Position numbers and translations under genes: made by a program
Notes under the pieces: generated by a model
What the model was told of the DNA's origin: nothing
What the model saw: the letters and a program-made list of their open reading frames with translations, nothing else
Database searches by the model: none
Shown here: positions 53,241 through 64,000 of the stretch, piece after piece
Position numbering within the stretch: position 1 is the stretch's first letter
How the letters are laid out: the number at the start of each line of letters is the position of its first letter
DNA from: Antennarius striatus
Lineage: Eukaryota > Chordata > Actinopteri > Lophiiformes > Antennariidae
Reading direction: 5' to 3'
DNA: 64,000 nucleotides
Assembly (NCBI RefSeq): GCF_040054535.1
Contig: NC_090781.1
Location: 4,284,501-4,348,500 of the forward strand

Positions 53241-54902
53241 ATTTGACTCTTGGGGATTTATAGAATCAGAGTTCATGATGAGTATGTTGCATAATATATT
53301 ATTCCATAGTTAATTGTAACCTGAATGCAGCAACAACTCCACAAAGCTTTATCATTTTTCCTGGACAGATTTTTTTCTGAATTGTCCAACTGATTGTATA
53401 TTAAACATACACAAAGCAATTCACTGCACATGAAACTGGCTTTGATATTCATCTTGTTTATTGTCAGTGTAAAAGAAGCTTAATTTTCTCTGTTTTAAAC
53501 AATATAAAAAATAAAATATATTTTAAAAGACCTAATAGTGAAATATGATTGTACAACTGACTGTGATAAAGAATAGACAGCATTATAGGTTTTTATTCAG
53601 AATGGCAAAACTAAAAAAAAAAAAAAAACTAACCCAAAAGCATTTAGATGAATTGACAATAACGGATTAAAAAGTTCACTTGACCTCTAATGATCCCTTT
53701 GTGCATTTTACAGCAGAGTTGGTAGCTCATGTTCCAGAATTGGATCAATGGGACCTGACCCGTGTGGCCTTGTTGGTTGTAGGTAGTTTCTCTGGGACTA
53801 TCCAGTGTATTGGTGGAGGGGAAGAGGACAGTTTCACATGCTGCCGGATTACTGCTTGTTGGATTTGGACATGTTTGCACCTGCAACGTCAGAAATAAGA
53901 TACTCATTTTACTGTTTGACCATCAAGAAGCACTTTCTCTGTTAGCTTTAATGATTTTCATTACAGAAATTTTAATGAAGTAAAAGGCTACAGGACAGAG
54001 GCTGAGCTGGCCTTCTTGCTATTGTTGACTTAAGTAAAAAAAGCCGGTTTATATCTCAGTGTTTTCCACATGCTTTACGACAGGACTGCCAGCTCCCTCC
54101 CAATCCAGAACTTAATGGTTGTGTCTGCCACTGCCCCAAATAAAATGTGGAAAAGTACAAGCAAATAAAAATCATGTACGTGCATACTTATACACTAATG
54201 GGTAGTACCAGAAATGTAAATAATTTAGTTTTCTAACATGGTGGCAAGGTAGGAATATTTGGTAGTCTCATAGCAAGAAAGTCCAAAGCTGCAATCCTCC
54301 TGAGAGCTTTTCTGGGTGGAGCAGGATGAGTTCCCTCCCAGTTTTACGACTGGCTCCTTCCAACAGTCCAGAAAGTCACGATACAGGTGCTAAATCTTGT
54401 CTGCAGGTATGAGTGTGAATGTTTGTCTGACTTTCCTTATGTCTTTCTAGTTCACCAACTTCAACTTCATGGAAATTAAATAAAAGTCAAACACACAAAG
54501 AAAATTTTAACAGCAAGCAAACAGAAAATATGTAATCTAATATGGCCACAGCTAATTCAGTCCTTCTACTCCTAACCATAGTTTTTGTCCTGTTCATTCT
54601 ATTGCAAACATAAAAACTGTTTTAAAAATATGATCAATTTCTTAAAACTGCCAGAGAGCCTATCAATCGCTTATTGATTGAAGCAGTGATTGCACAGATG
54701 TGTCAGGTGATGTACAAAACAACACATTATTTTCTTTAAACATTTATGTGACCAGTGGTTGGACAGTTTGGGATGTCTCAGGGCCTCAACAGCTACTGAC
54801 ATGAATATATTGAAAATTGAAATGACGGGCACTTTCGTTGGCAGCCATGATGCTGATTCTTCATTTTGTGGCCTTGGTGACTCTTTCTCTAATGTCATGA
54901 GT
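53241..54902. other. Spacer, nothing recognised
   Basis: AT-rich sequence between the LINE tail and the slc46a1 3' end. Short open frames exist (for example 53680-53898) but show no familiar domain. Confidence 0.4.
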
Positions 54903-55045
54903 TGAAAGACAAGACAAAGAGCTTTATTTGTCATTATACACAGGGATGATACAATGAAATTGAAAGGCCAGATGGAAAGTTGGTCGAGAGCCGCTGCACC
55001 CTGGGTGTGCCACCACTACGGGCCAACATGACCTAATATTCCTTA
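54903..55045 (-). mobile_element. SINE tail fragment
   Basis: Reverse of the tail seen at 16990-17110: read on the minus strand it has GTAGTGGTGGCACACCCAGG, then ATAATGACAAATAAAGC. Confidence 0.6.
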
Positions 55046-55148
55046 GATGCATTCCCACAGCTGAGCGAGCAAACAATCTGCCCTTCTGTTAACACCAAAA
55101 AGTCTTTTCCAACTTTACAAATGATCATTTCTGTCTGACCTGTTCAGC

Positions 55149-58100
55149 TCATTGACTGTGATGCTGTTGATTCTTGATGGTCCTTCTTTGTTCTAAACAC
55201 TGCAGGGTTCTAAAAGAAACAACATGAATAAAGTTAATTAATTTGAATTCATAAAGTTTTAATGTGCTTATTAGCGAAGTAGAAAATGAAACCTTTGACG
55301 CAGGAACAAACTCACCCAGTTATTCCAGAGGGGATTAAGAGAACAAAGGCAGCAAATATGAAGACGAAGCCCTTCATGAAGTATTGTGTGGCTGGGTAGA
55401 GGGAATTAAAAAGGCTATTGCCAACCAGCACAGACACACTCTCCACACAAGACACCGAGGCAAAGAGGGCACCTGAAACACAATACAAACACACATAAAC
55501 TGGTAAAACCTGCAGAACTCAAGTCATTAGAATTTAATTACAACCGTTACAACATCAAATAAATAAATGCACCAATTTATCAAATGCCAACACACATAGA
55601 GGCACCAGTAGCTCAGTCCACTAGGACTTGGGCTGGAGACCGGAGGGTGGCCAGCTCAAGCCCCATCCGTGGACCGAAAGTTTGGAGTGTGAACTTGTAG
55701 ATAGAGAGGTGCCAGTTCACCCCCTGAGCACTGCCAAGGTGCTCTTGAGCAAGGCACCATCCTCACATTCACACTCAAACTGAACTCACACATTCCACTG
55801 CCAGTTCACACTCCACATAAACTGGTCACCCTCCAGTCCCCAGTCCAAGACCTAGTGGACTGAGTTACTGCCGCCCCAAATAAAATGTGTTTATTGTAAG
55901 TACTTTGACGTTCAGTGACTGACCTTGCTTTGATGGATCCACCAGCTTGGACAACTTTGACCTGATCACAGGTGCTGGGACCATGGAGAGGAAAGAAAGA
56001 CCATAACCTGGTGATAGATATTGCTAAATTATTAACTGGGTCTTTTCAATGCCTATGAAAGATTAACAACACAAACAACCCCTAAATGTGTGATAGCAAT
56101 GTCGTGATATTCATTCATTCATTCATTGAGCTACTTATCTAAATCCAAATAGTGGGTTATGCTGCAGCTTATCCCAGCTGAATATGGGCAAGAGGAGGAG
56201 TACCCCCTGGACAAGTTGCAAGTTCATGCAGGGCCAAACAGAAAGGCGAAAACCGACTCACATTCACACTCACGCCTACAGACTATTTGGAGAGACCAAT
56301 TCACCCAAGTTAATTTTTTTTAATTTTAATTAAAAAAATTAACTATTTAACTATTAACTATTAACTATTTAACATACTATTTGGAGAGACCAATTCACCC
56401 AAGTTACACATTTTTGGAGGTGGGAATCTGGAGAACTCGGAGAGAAAACACGCAAAAACAGGGGGAACATGCAAAATATGCACAGAAAGGTGGAATTGAA
56501 CTAAGAACCTTCTTGCTTTGAGGCAACAGCATTACCCACTGTTCCACCTTGCCGCCCCATGTTGTAATATTAATCATGAAAATAAAACATACTTTCAAAA
56601 CTGTTCGGTAGAGCTGGGAAACAATAAAAAAGGAAGTTTTAAAAGTGAAAATACTGCAGTTATATTTTTACTGCAGTGCCAGAAACAGATATTAGCTTGT
56701 TTTGTATGTTATCATGTCTTATTAAGACATAATATATTTCATAGTGCTACTAAATAAATGCTGATTTCTATGTTTAGCTGTGAATGAGACAGATGTCATC
56801 TCATGATCTAACTTTATTTTTTTAGCTTTGGACAGAGATCTTAGTTTCAGCCATACATATGGAGATTTTCTCACCTGCGAACATGAGCAGGGTGGTATCA
56901 GCTACAGAGAAGACCACCATCCCTGTGATGTTGGAGGCCAGACCAATGAGAGCTAACCAGGAGTCCACCAGACAGCGCTGCATGATCTTCAGTCCTAGCA
57001 GACTGGTAAGATAGACAAGATGGAGAGCTGCTGATCCAAAGCCAATGAGAGTTGGTTCCCAGCACAGTGGTGAGTTCAGCTCATACAGCACATATAAAGA
57101 TCTGCTGCCAAAGTGTATAGTCATCACAAGAAAGAAACACAGCATGTAAAGCCACAGTTTACATCTGTGGAATCTTCCACCCTCCTCAACAGAAGTGCCT
57201 CCTGTTGACAGGAGATGCCAGACAGTTTTATAGTGTCTGGAGGAAAGGAGCTTGGCACTGGGGTCCACATGGACAGACTCACGGACAAACAGGTAGGCAT
57301 ACAAAGCCGAAGCCAAGTAAGAAGCCAGGACCAGCCAGAAAGGGTTGATGTACCTAAACACAGGCGGAAAATAATGCCAGTTGTCACACACAGCAAGTAC
57401 TGTCTTTTTAGTTAGGTTCACTGGTGTTAAGGTAACATTTTTAGATCATGTGAGTGTCAAACAACACATAATTCCTACCCTTGTGCCTGCTTCCACTGTC
57501 CTCCAATGATGCTTGCTAGCATCCCTGAAATTCCCAGACAAGACTCCAAGATAGCCATTCTGAAGGCAAGTGACTTACTGTCACTGATATCAGCCACATG
57601 TGAGAAACAGCCAGCTAGTATTGCGTTGAAATCACCCGTAAACCCACTAAGTATCCTTCCTACAAGAAAGTAGCCCACTGGCAACTTTAGGTACATCACC
57701 ACCAGATAAATCACTGCTTGGAGGGCCAAGCCCAGGTTGGGAAGGATAAGGACAGTTCTGCGACCTGCAAGGTCACTCCATGAGCCCAAGAGTGGCACCA
57801 CAAACATTCCAAGACAGAAGCCAGCAAGATTGATGTAGAGGAACCAGTGGGAAGTCAGGGTCTCCACCTCCTGCAACAAAACCAAATAAAATAAAATAAA
57901 ATAAAATAAAATAAAATAAAATAAAATAAAATAAAATAAAATAAAATAAAATGACCGTAGGTATGAGTGTGTGCATGCGTGCTTGTCTGCATCTCTATGT
58001 GGCTCTGCTGTGTACTGGCATCGCAACTAGAGTGGAGGTGAGAGGAAGCCGGAGAACCTGAAGAGAACCCACGCAAACACGGGGAGAACACGCAAACCTC

Positions 58101-59176
58101 GCACAGAGCGGAATGTGAACTGGAAAGTCTGGAGAGAACCAATCGAACATGCAACAACGCTAGTCACTGTAGTTGTTGACCTATTTCAGTAACATCTGAT
58201 TGACAAATGTGTTTTTATGAAGTTTGAATAATTTAGAAATTACTGTAATCAGTAAAACTGCAGAATGAGGAAAGAAAAATTAGAATCTATTGAACAGCGT
58301 CATTAAAACTTCTCATCTGATTCAGATCTATATACATTGTCAAGACACGACCAATCATGTAATCATTCTAGTCAAATAATTGTTTGCTCAGATGTGCTCT
58401 TGTTCAATCACTTGATATCCTAGCTATTCTTTAAAGTTTTATTTACTGTTAATCTAGTATAATGGAGTCAGATCACTTAAACTTATGGTTCTCTATATTC
58501 TCATATGTGATTAACATTGAATGTCCTGTTCCCCAGGCATTCAAGGTCTGGGTGATAAAATATAAGTTTGAAACATCAGTTTGCAGACCTGATAGTAGAA
58601 ACCATTCAGTAGATATTCAAAACATGTCAGAGTAATTCTGCATTATCTGTAGGAGGAGCAAAGATTTAGATGAAAATACCCTTGTAAAAACACTGCATAG
58701 TTTAGCTTTCTTGGATATTAGGTAACAGCTAGTTGCTAACAACAAGAATGTTGTCGTTGGTCACACTGGATGAATATCAGTTAACAGTTGTCTTTGGCAT
58801 TAGCATGAACACATTTGCCCTAGAGCAGACCTTACTGGAAATCATAAACTGGTTAATGTACCTTCTGAAGAGGATCATGGAGTTCGGAGTCATTGCTGCA
58901 CCCTGACCTCTGTGACCCATTGTAGCCCAGGTCCTCACTGATGCGATCAAACAGGTACTGTACTGTCAGAGGCCCTTGCAGGATCAAAGAAAACATGGAG
59001 AAGAACAACACCGGCTCCACAGACACCGGCAGTGGACAGTTTAAGATGAACGGTGGCCATATGGCGCGGCTGATCTCTCTGTCGTTATTGTCGTTACCGG
59101 TGTCAGCGATCAACAACCCATCGTTATTTTTGAGCAAATCCCCAGGAAGGATCGCCGCGGTGTCTGGTATGTTCAT
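55149..59176 (-). CDS. slc46a1: Proton-coupled folate transporter (SLC46A1/PCFT)
   Basis: Major-facilitator symporter taking up folate with protons. Six coding exons on the minus strand, in order: 59176-58862, 57870-57479, 57353-56875, 56007-55924, 55472-55316, 55209-55149 (stop TGA). All joints are in phase; 495 residues (human 459). The first helix region ([20 protein letters not shown]) is followed by an extracellular loop with two N-glycosylation sites (NGS, NDS) and the cysteine of GCSND, as in PCFT. Family residues are present: GDFNAILAG (human D156), [11 protein letters not shown] (E185), [10 protein letters not shown] (H247), MTIHFGS (H281), [11 protein letters not shown] (R376), NSLYPAT. 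The last exon (20 codons) is the least certain: a good acceptor, but a poorly conserved tail. It lies tail to tail with sarm1, as in mammals. Confidence 0.93.
55597..55880 (+). mobile_element. tRNA-derived SINE in slc46a1 intron 4
   Basis: Head with box-A-like CAGTAGCTCAGTCCACTAGG and box-B-like AGCTCAAGCCCCAT, then a body (CACTGCCAAGGTGCTCTTGA, GCAAGGCACC) shared with the SINE at 61050-61467. An inverted copy of the head region lies at its right end (55830-55875). Confidence 0.65.
56105..56560 (-). mobile_element. SINE-type repeat in slc46a1 intron 3
   Basis: Contains CTTATCCCAGCTGAATATGG and ends with a reversed tRNA-like head (AGGCAACAGCATTACCCACT). A short direct duplication (ACTATTTGGAGAGACCAATT) occurs at 56281 and about 56378. 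Confidence 0.6.
57884..57951. repeat. (AAAAT)n at the slc46a1 exon 2 acceptor
   Basis: Read on the slc46a1 strand this is (TTTTA)n, ending about 13 bases before the AG that opens exon 57870-57479. It supplies the pyrimidine-rich tract. Confidence 0.93.
57955..58150 (-). mobile_element. SINE-type repeat fragment
   Basis: AGAGAACCCACGCAAACACG and GGGGAGAACACGCAAACC match the reversed retroposon body seen at 32280-32622. It abuts the (AAAAT)n tract. The rest of intron 1 (58151-58861) shows nothing recognisable. Confidence 0.5.
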
Positions 59177-59655
59177 GTCGGACTAAATGAAACCGGTGTT
59201 ACCGATGCCGATTCTTTCTGTGTATAGAGGGTGTCTGAAGACAGGAAAACTTTCTTTTAGCTGCTGCTAAAACTATTAATAATAACTGTAATCATGCAAA
59301 CATAATTAATTCGGCTGGGTATTTACAGAGTAAATTGTACTGCAATAGCTTAAGGGTATTTTTTTTGCAGCAGCAGGAAGAGTCATAGACCTGGACATTT
59401 CTCTGTGGAGTGTCTTCTTTTCATCCCGTGACTGCGTGGGTGCCCTCCGGGTTCTCTGTCTTCCTCCCACCACAAGAACCAATTAGTGTCATGATGACCA
59501 TTTACCACATATGCGGATGTTAGCTTAAAGGGTGTTGTGTTTTTCCATGTGGCCATGCAATACAATGGCAACTTCAGGGTTTTGAGACAAGATGTGTTAA
59601 GGAGATTGCAATGTAGTAAATCACTAGAAACAAGTAACTAACATTTAATCCAACA
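59177..59655. other. slc46a1 upstream region
   Basis: Likely 5' UTR and promoter of slc46a1 (transcribed leftward). A short retroposon fragment (GTGGGTGCCCTCCGGGTTCT) lies at about 59436-59470. No other gene seen. Confidence 0.4.
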
Positions 59656-59811
59656 CAGTGGTACCTCTACTTACGAAATTAATTGGTTCTGGAAGAAATT
59701 ACGTAAGTAGAAAATTACGTACAGACGCCTTTTCAATGCAAATGCCCTAATCCGTTCCAAGCCACCAAAAATTCTGACATAAATGTTTTATAAAGCATAA
59801 AAATGCATCAA

Positions 59812-61045
59812 GTTAAGATAAGCCTTTATTGTCCGACAGCGGGGAAGTTTGTGCGATCGTGGCAGCGGGGGGGGGGGGGGGGTGTGTCATACATAAATAC
59901 TTAAGTAATATACGTACATATTAACATATGCAACATATGAGATATAAAATATGCATATTCACATGTATTAAACATATTAACATATATCATATTATCAGAA
60001 AATTTACAGATTATATTTACACAGCAAAAAGCTATCCATTACAAACTACAGAACTGCGGATTACATTGGTCATCCAGATTTTGAGTGTTGTGTTGTCTGA
60101 CTGGTCCGCTGGGAGGACTGCTGGTTATACAGTCTGACGGCCTTGGGCAGGAAGGACCTGCGATAGTGTTCCCTCACGCATCTCGGGTGAAGCAACCTAT
60201 CGCTGAAGGAGCTCTCTAGTGATCTTAATGTGTTCTGCAGAGGGTGGGAGTGGTTCTTCCTCATCGATGACAGTTTGGCTATCATCCTCCTTGTCCACCA
60301 CCACCTCCGAGTTCAGGGACCATCCTAGGACAGAACCCGCCTTCTTAATAAGCCTGTCCAGTCTCTTCCTGTCGGCCGCAGTGATGCAGCTCCCCCAGCA
60401 GACCACCCAATTGAAAATAGCTGAGGCTACTACAGTGTTATAAATAGTCTTTAGGAGTGGCCCCAGAACTCCAAAAGACCTCAGCCTCTTGAGCAGATAG
60501 AGTCTGCTCTGACCCTTTTTATAGAGAGAGTGAGTGTTGGTACTCCAGTCCAATTTATTGTTCAGGTGAACACCCAGGTACTTGTAAGAGGATACCACCT
60601 CGATGTCCGTACCCTGGATATTCACCGGTGTAACCGGGCAGAGTGATCACCTGCGGAAATCCACCACCAGTTCCTTGGTTTTACCTGCGTTGATCTGGAG
60701 GCGGTTCCGCTGGCACCAGTCCACAAAGTCCTGGGTCAGATCTCTGTACTCTCTGTCGTCCCCATCGGTGATGAGGCCGACGACTAGAGTCATCATAGAA
60801 CTTCTGCAGGTGACATGTGGGGGAGTTGTAGAAGTCTGCAGTATAGAGGTGAACAGGAACGGAGCCAGGACCGTTCCCTGTGGTGGCCCCGTACTGCAGA
60901 CAACCGTGTTCGACACACAGTCCCTGGTCCTCACGAACTGCAGGCGATTGGTCAAATAGTCCAATATCCAGTCCATGAGGTGGTGGTCAAAACATGTACA
61001 TGTCAAAACATGTAATAAATACATGTTACATGTTCTAAATACATG
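59812..61045 (-). mobile_element. Rex1/L2-like LINE 3' fragment, reversed, nested
   Basis: On the minus strand 61087-60647 encodes GPPQGTVLAPFLFT, then DLTQDFVDWCQRNRLQINAG and KTKELVVDFRR. Frame 60625-60197 continues VVSSYKYLGVHLNNKLDWS, YNTVVASAIFNWVVCWGSC and DRKRLDRLIKKAGSVLGWSL. This is the RT C-terminal half of CR1-group LINEs. It ends with a 3' tail (GGACAATAAAGGCTTATCTT near 59812-59840). The catalytic YADD-type motif region is damaged (frame break near 60790), so it is dead. Confidence 0.7.
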
Positions 61046-61049
61046 CCAC

Positions 61050-61467
61050 CGATTGGGGCGGCAGCGGCTCAGCGGTAGAGCAATCATCTTGAAGACAGGA
61101 TCGCCCAGCCATCAGGGGTTTGAATCCTGCCAGAACATCCTTCGGAGTGTGAACTGACGGTGGGAGGTGTCGGCTCACCTCCCAGCCACTGCCAAGGCGC
61201 CCTTGAGCAAGGCGCCGTCCCCCCTACAAAATGCTCATTGGGGCGCAACCCTCGTGCATGACCAGTCAGTGTACCTCTGTATGTCCTCTCTGTGCTAATT
61301 GCATTCCTACAGGCCCCTAGTATGTGCTGTGCTCAGGGGCCTGTAACCTGTAACCCCAGTGGGTGTCATTAACACATACTGTATATGTACATGTGAAGTG
61401 GGAAGTGTAAAAAGAATTTCCCCAAAGGGGACAATTAAAGTACTGGTTATTATTATTATTATTACAC
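61050..61467 (+). mobile_element. tRNA-derived SINE with A and B boxes, (ATT)n tail
   Basis: Head with CGGCTCAGCGGTAGAGC (tRNA A box) and GGTTTGAATCC (B box), body with CACTGCCAAGGCGCCCTTGA, and 3' part AATTTCCCCAAAGGGGACAA followed by ATTAAAGTA and TTATTATTATT. The 3' end resembles Rex1-type LINE tails, as expected for a SINE mobilised by such a LINE. Confidence 0.75.
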
Positions 61468-62213
61468 AATAGATGAGAGTTGTTTATAACGTACAAAACA
61501 AAGAATAAAGAATAATAATGATGGTCATTTACCTTTTAACAGCTGTCCCCATTGTTTTTTGCCCTCTTGGGTTCTTACCGCTCCTATCTCACAATGCCAA
61601 ACAGCAGAGTGAATTCCAGTCCTCCTTTTGAACTTCTCCATCCACCCACACATGCCTTAAACTCCCTAAACTTCCTTTTGTTTTAATAACGTGGCAATTA
61701 TAGATATGTTACGACCATATTCTTTGGCGCGATCAACCAAACGCATCCCTTTCTCATGCTCTTCTATGATCTCTTGCTTTGTTTGTATGGACAAAAAACT
61801 CTTTCCCCGTCTTTTCTTTTCCTCTTTTCTCAATCACTTTCTTGGGGTCCATAGCGAATACGTACTCAAAAATTATTATACTCGCGCAGAACTATCAGAC
61901 TACCTCACGGGTTGAGAGCCGAATGCCAAAGACACTGCATAAGCACCAATCTACAGTAGCTCCACACAGAGGTGGAGCGGCATCCCTCTTAGCCAATGGG
62001 ATACCAGGAAGATCCGTAATAGCCAATGGCAGAGCAGCTATGAGAATATTGCGTCCAGGAACCTGTGGAAGATTTGAATACCAGCCGATACTGTGTTTTT
62101 ACATTACGTAAGTCGAAATTTCTTTCGTAAGTAGAGACAATATTTTCCTACTGAAAAATGTCGTAAGTAGAAAATTTCGTAAGTAGAGACATTCGTAAGT
62201 AGAGGTACCACTG

Positions 62214-63000
62214 TAGTTTAATAATGGTAATGTCACAAATGGTGTCGGGTAGGTTTAAAATGGTCAAATTACCCTACCCCAGGAAAAGAAATAGCAGAAG
62301 ACAAACAATATGACACCAAATGCTGATTCTACCTAGTCATCTCTCACATTTATTTACTGGTAGATCAGAAATGCCTGGATATATTTACACTCAAATTACA
62401 CATACATTACATTTAATCTAGATGTGCATAAAGTTTGTAATTGTTTATGGAAAGAAGGAGAGAGCAGAAAGGAGAGAACAAAGGAGCAGAGAGAACCAGG
62501 CCAGAAAGTGAGCAGACAGTTAAGCAAAACAAGAACATTTAATTGAGGAAAAAATATTGAATTCAGTAATAAATTTGTACAAAGGCTGATAGTGTCTAAT
62601 CATCCATCATTGGATCCTACATGTTATTGGCCTTCAGAACCTGATAATTATTGTTTATTGGTTTTGGCTACTGAATAATTATTCTCAACAATTCTTTAAG
62701 TCGTCAAAAATCAACCCTTTCATATTTCTAAAATGTCAAAAAACCCACATTCATTATTTTGAGCAAGATTTTTACGAAGGAAAACAGTGGCAGGAATTAG
62801 AAAAACAATATAAACACTGATGACATAAAGACAGAAAATAAGTCTTTTCTCCTTGCTCCACAGTGAGAATGAACATGAAGATAACTTCACAATATCAAAG
62901 TACAGTAATAAAGAAGTTTAATGATCAATTTCGCAATTTCTGTAATTGGTGACATAGACTGTATGACATAAAGTTACCTGAAGATTCTTGAGTTTTGCAG
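62214..63000. other. AT-rich spacer, nothing recognised
   Basis: No coding frame, repeat unit or RNA gene that I can support. Confidence 0.4.
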
Positions 63001-63005
63001 TGTTT

Positions 63006-63006
<1 letters not shown>

Positions 63007-63087
<81 letters not shown>

Positions 63088-63088
63088 C
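63007..63088. repeat. (GATA)n microsatellite tail
   Basis: About 20 tetranucleotide units adjoining ACTTTAATGATCCCAAGGGA. This is the usual microsatellite 3' terminus of Rex1-type LINEs seen in reverse. Confidence 0.95.
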
Positions 63089-64000
63089 TTTAATGATCCC
63101 AAGGGAAATAAATACACATAACAATGACACAGAGTAATGGCACAGCCAAAAGACGTTGTATAAATTACATTATTTACAAACTGACATAATTATAACAACA
63201 GGAAACAGAAGAACCTAGAATAAAAGGAAGCATAGGGACATGAGAGAAGAAAGACGCATTGGGTGTAGATGATGTATGATCAGAAACAGAAACACGTGGA
63301 TGTACCGAGCTGTAAACTGACACTAAGGACCCCCACAAAGTATACCACAGTGCATCCACAGTGCATCCACAGTGCGTCCCAGGCCCCCCTCGTCTATCCC
63401 TTCTCAGCCGACCTTCATGACCCTGCGGCTTTGGCCCCCCTCCTTCTGAGAGAGTGGTTGTGCCCTCTGATGGCACGAGGCACAAAGGAGGTCCTGAGTC
63501 TCTCAGTGGAGGAGCTTGGTGACAGCAGTCTGCCACTGAAGGAGCTCCTCTGCTGGGTGAAGGTGGTGTGCAAGGGGTGAGTGGTGTTACCCAGGATAGA
63601 TCTAAACCGGACACAGTCCTCCTCTCTAGAACAGTCTGTAGAGTCCAGATCCTGACCGATCACAGAACCAGCCCTCCGGATGAGCCTGTCGAGTCTCTCT
63701 GTGTCCCGTTTCCTGGCACCACCACCCCAACACACAATGGCGTAGGACAGCACACTGGACACAATGGACTGGTAGAACAGTCTGAGCAGATTAGAGCTGA
63801 TGTTGAAGGAGGCCAGCCTCCTCAAGAAGTACAACCTACTCTGACCCTTCTTATATACATAGTCCAGGTTGTGCGACCAGTCCAGTCTACTGTCCAGCTG
63901 CAGCCCCAGGTACTTACGGTCCCCACTACCTCCACTTCTCTACCCCCGATGACTACTGGCTGTGGGTAGGGTGGTGCCCGCCGGAAATCCAGCACCATCT
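63089..64000 (-). mobile_element. Rex1-like LINE 3' end, reversed, runs off the window
   Basis: Minus strand: the 3' tail TCCCTTGGGATCATTAAAGT sits next to the (GATA)n tract. Upstream, frame 63834-63415 encodes YFLRRLASFNISSNLLRLFY, QSIVSSVLSYAIVCWGGGAR and TERLDRLIRRAGSVIGQDLD, the C-terminal domain of Rex1/L2-group LINEs. The remainder of the element continues beyond 64000. It is related to, but distinct from, the copy at 59812-61045. Confidence 0.75.

Larger units (their letters stand above)
59656..62213. mobile_element. Tigger-like DNA transposon carrying nested retroposons
   Basis: Left end CAGTGGTACCTCTACTTACG and inverted right end CAGTGGTACCTCTACTTACG are identical over at least 20 bp. 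TA follows on the right; the left flank is CA. Repeats of CGTAAGTAGA occur near both ends. Its middle is interrupted by a reversed LINE (59812-61045) and a forward SINE (61050-61467). The remainder (61468-62100) has no intact transposase frame. Confidence 0.85.

Noticed and set aside
53680-53898. 72-codon frame as a small gene
   Set aside because: No recognisable domain, no splice context and poor codon character; the reverse strand is equally open.
61057-61130. Possible tRNA gene (A and B boxes)
   Set aside because: The boxes are followed by a SINE body and LINE-like tail, and no full cloverleaf or anticodon stem is evident; same for 16834-16900 and 55600-55665.

Overview
This is vertebrate nuclear DNA, almost certainly from a ray-finned (teleost) fish. 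Protein-coding genes are split into short exons with GT-AG introns and phase-consistent joints. Intergenic and intronic DNA is packed with long (AC)n, (GA)n, (TA)n and (TAA)n tracts, and with fish-type transposons: piggyBac, Tc1/mariner, hAT, RTE-like, Tx1-like and Rex1/L2-like LINEs, and tRNA-derived SINEs. There is no bacterial, phage or CRISPR content.

Six host genes were rebuilt exon by exon. In order: prpf8 (+, last ten coding exons, 5' end outside the window), rilp (+, complete), scarf1 (+, complete), vtn (-, complete), sarm1 (+, complete) and slc46a1 (-, complete). Every exon joint was checked for reading phase, and each total is a whole number of codons. In human, PRPF8-RILP-SCARF1 lie at 17p13.3 and VTN-SARM1-SLC46A1 at 17q11.2. 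Here the two trios sit side by side, and VTN(-)/SARM1(+)/SLC46A1(-) keep the human relative orientation.

Layout: 1-9.4 kb, prpf8 3' half with a Tigger-like DNA transposon and a 4-kb piggyBac element (uninterrupted transposase ORF) in its introns; 10.7-15.7 kb, rilp; 17.7-26.3 kb, scarf1 with a reversed Tx1-like LINE in intron 3; 27.4-31.9 kb, vtn; 31.9-41.1 kb, a repeat-rich spacer (RTE-like LINE, LINE with a restriction-like endonuclease, Tc1 remnant); 41.1-46.9 kb, sarm1 with two MITE-type insertions; 46.9-55.1 kb, spacer with a second RTE-like LINE split by an LTR-type insertion; 55.1-59.2 kb, slc46a1; 59.2-64 kb, nested transposons and a Rex1-like LINE tail.

The host genes do not form one pathway. 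They cover splicing (prpf8), late-endosome transport (rilp), scavenging of modified lipoproteins and apoptotic cells (scarf1), extracellular adhesion (vtn), NAD+-driven axon degeneration (sarm1) and folate uptake (slc46a1). I saw no convincing new biological system. The most interesting signals are the piggyBac element with a coding 21-bp minisatellite, (TG)n tracts abutting four splice acceptors, a duplicated exon edge in prpf8, an unusual low-complexity insert in vitronectin, and the joined synteny block.
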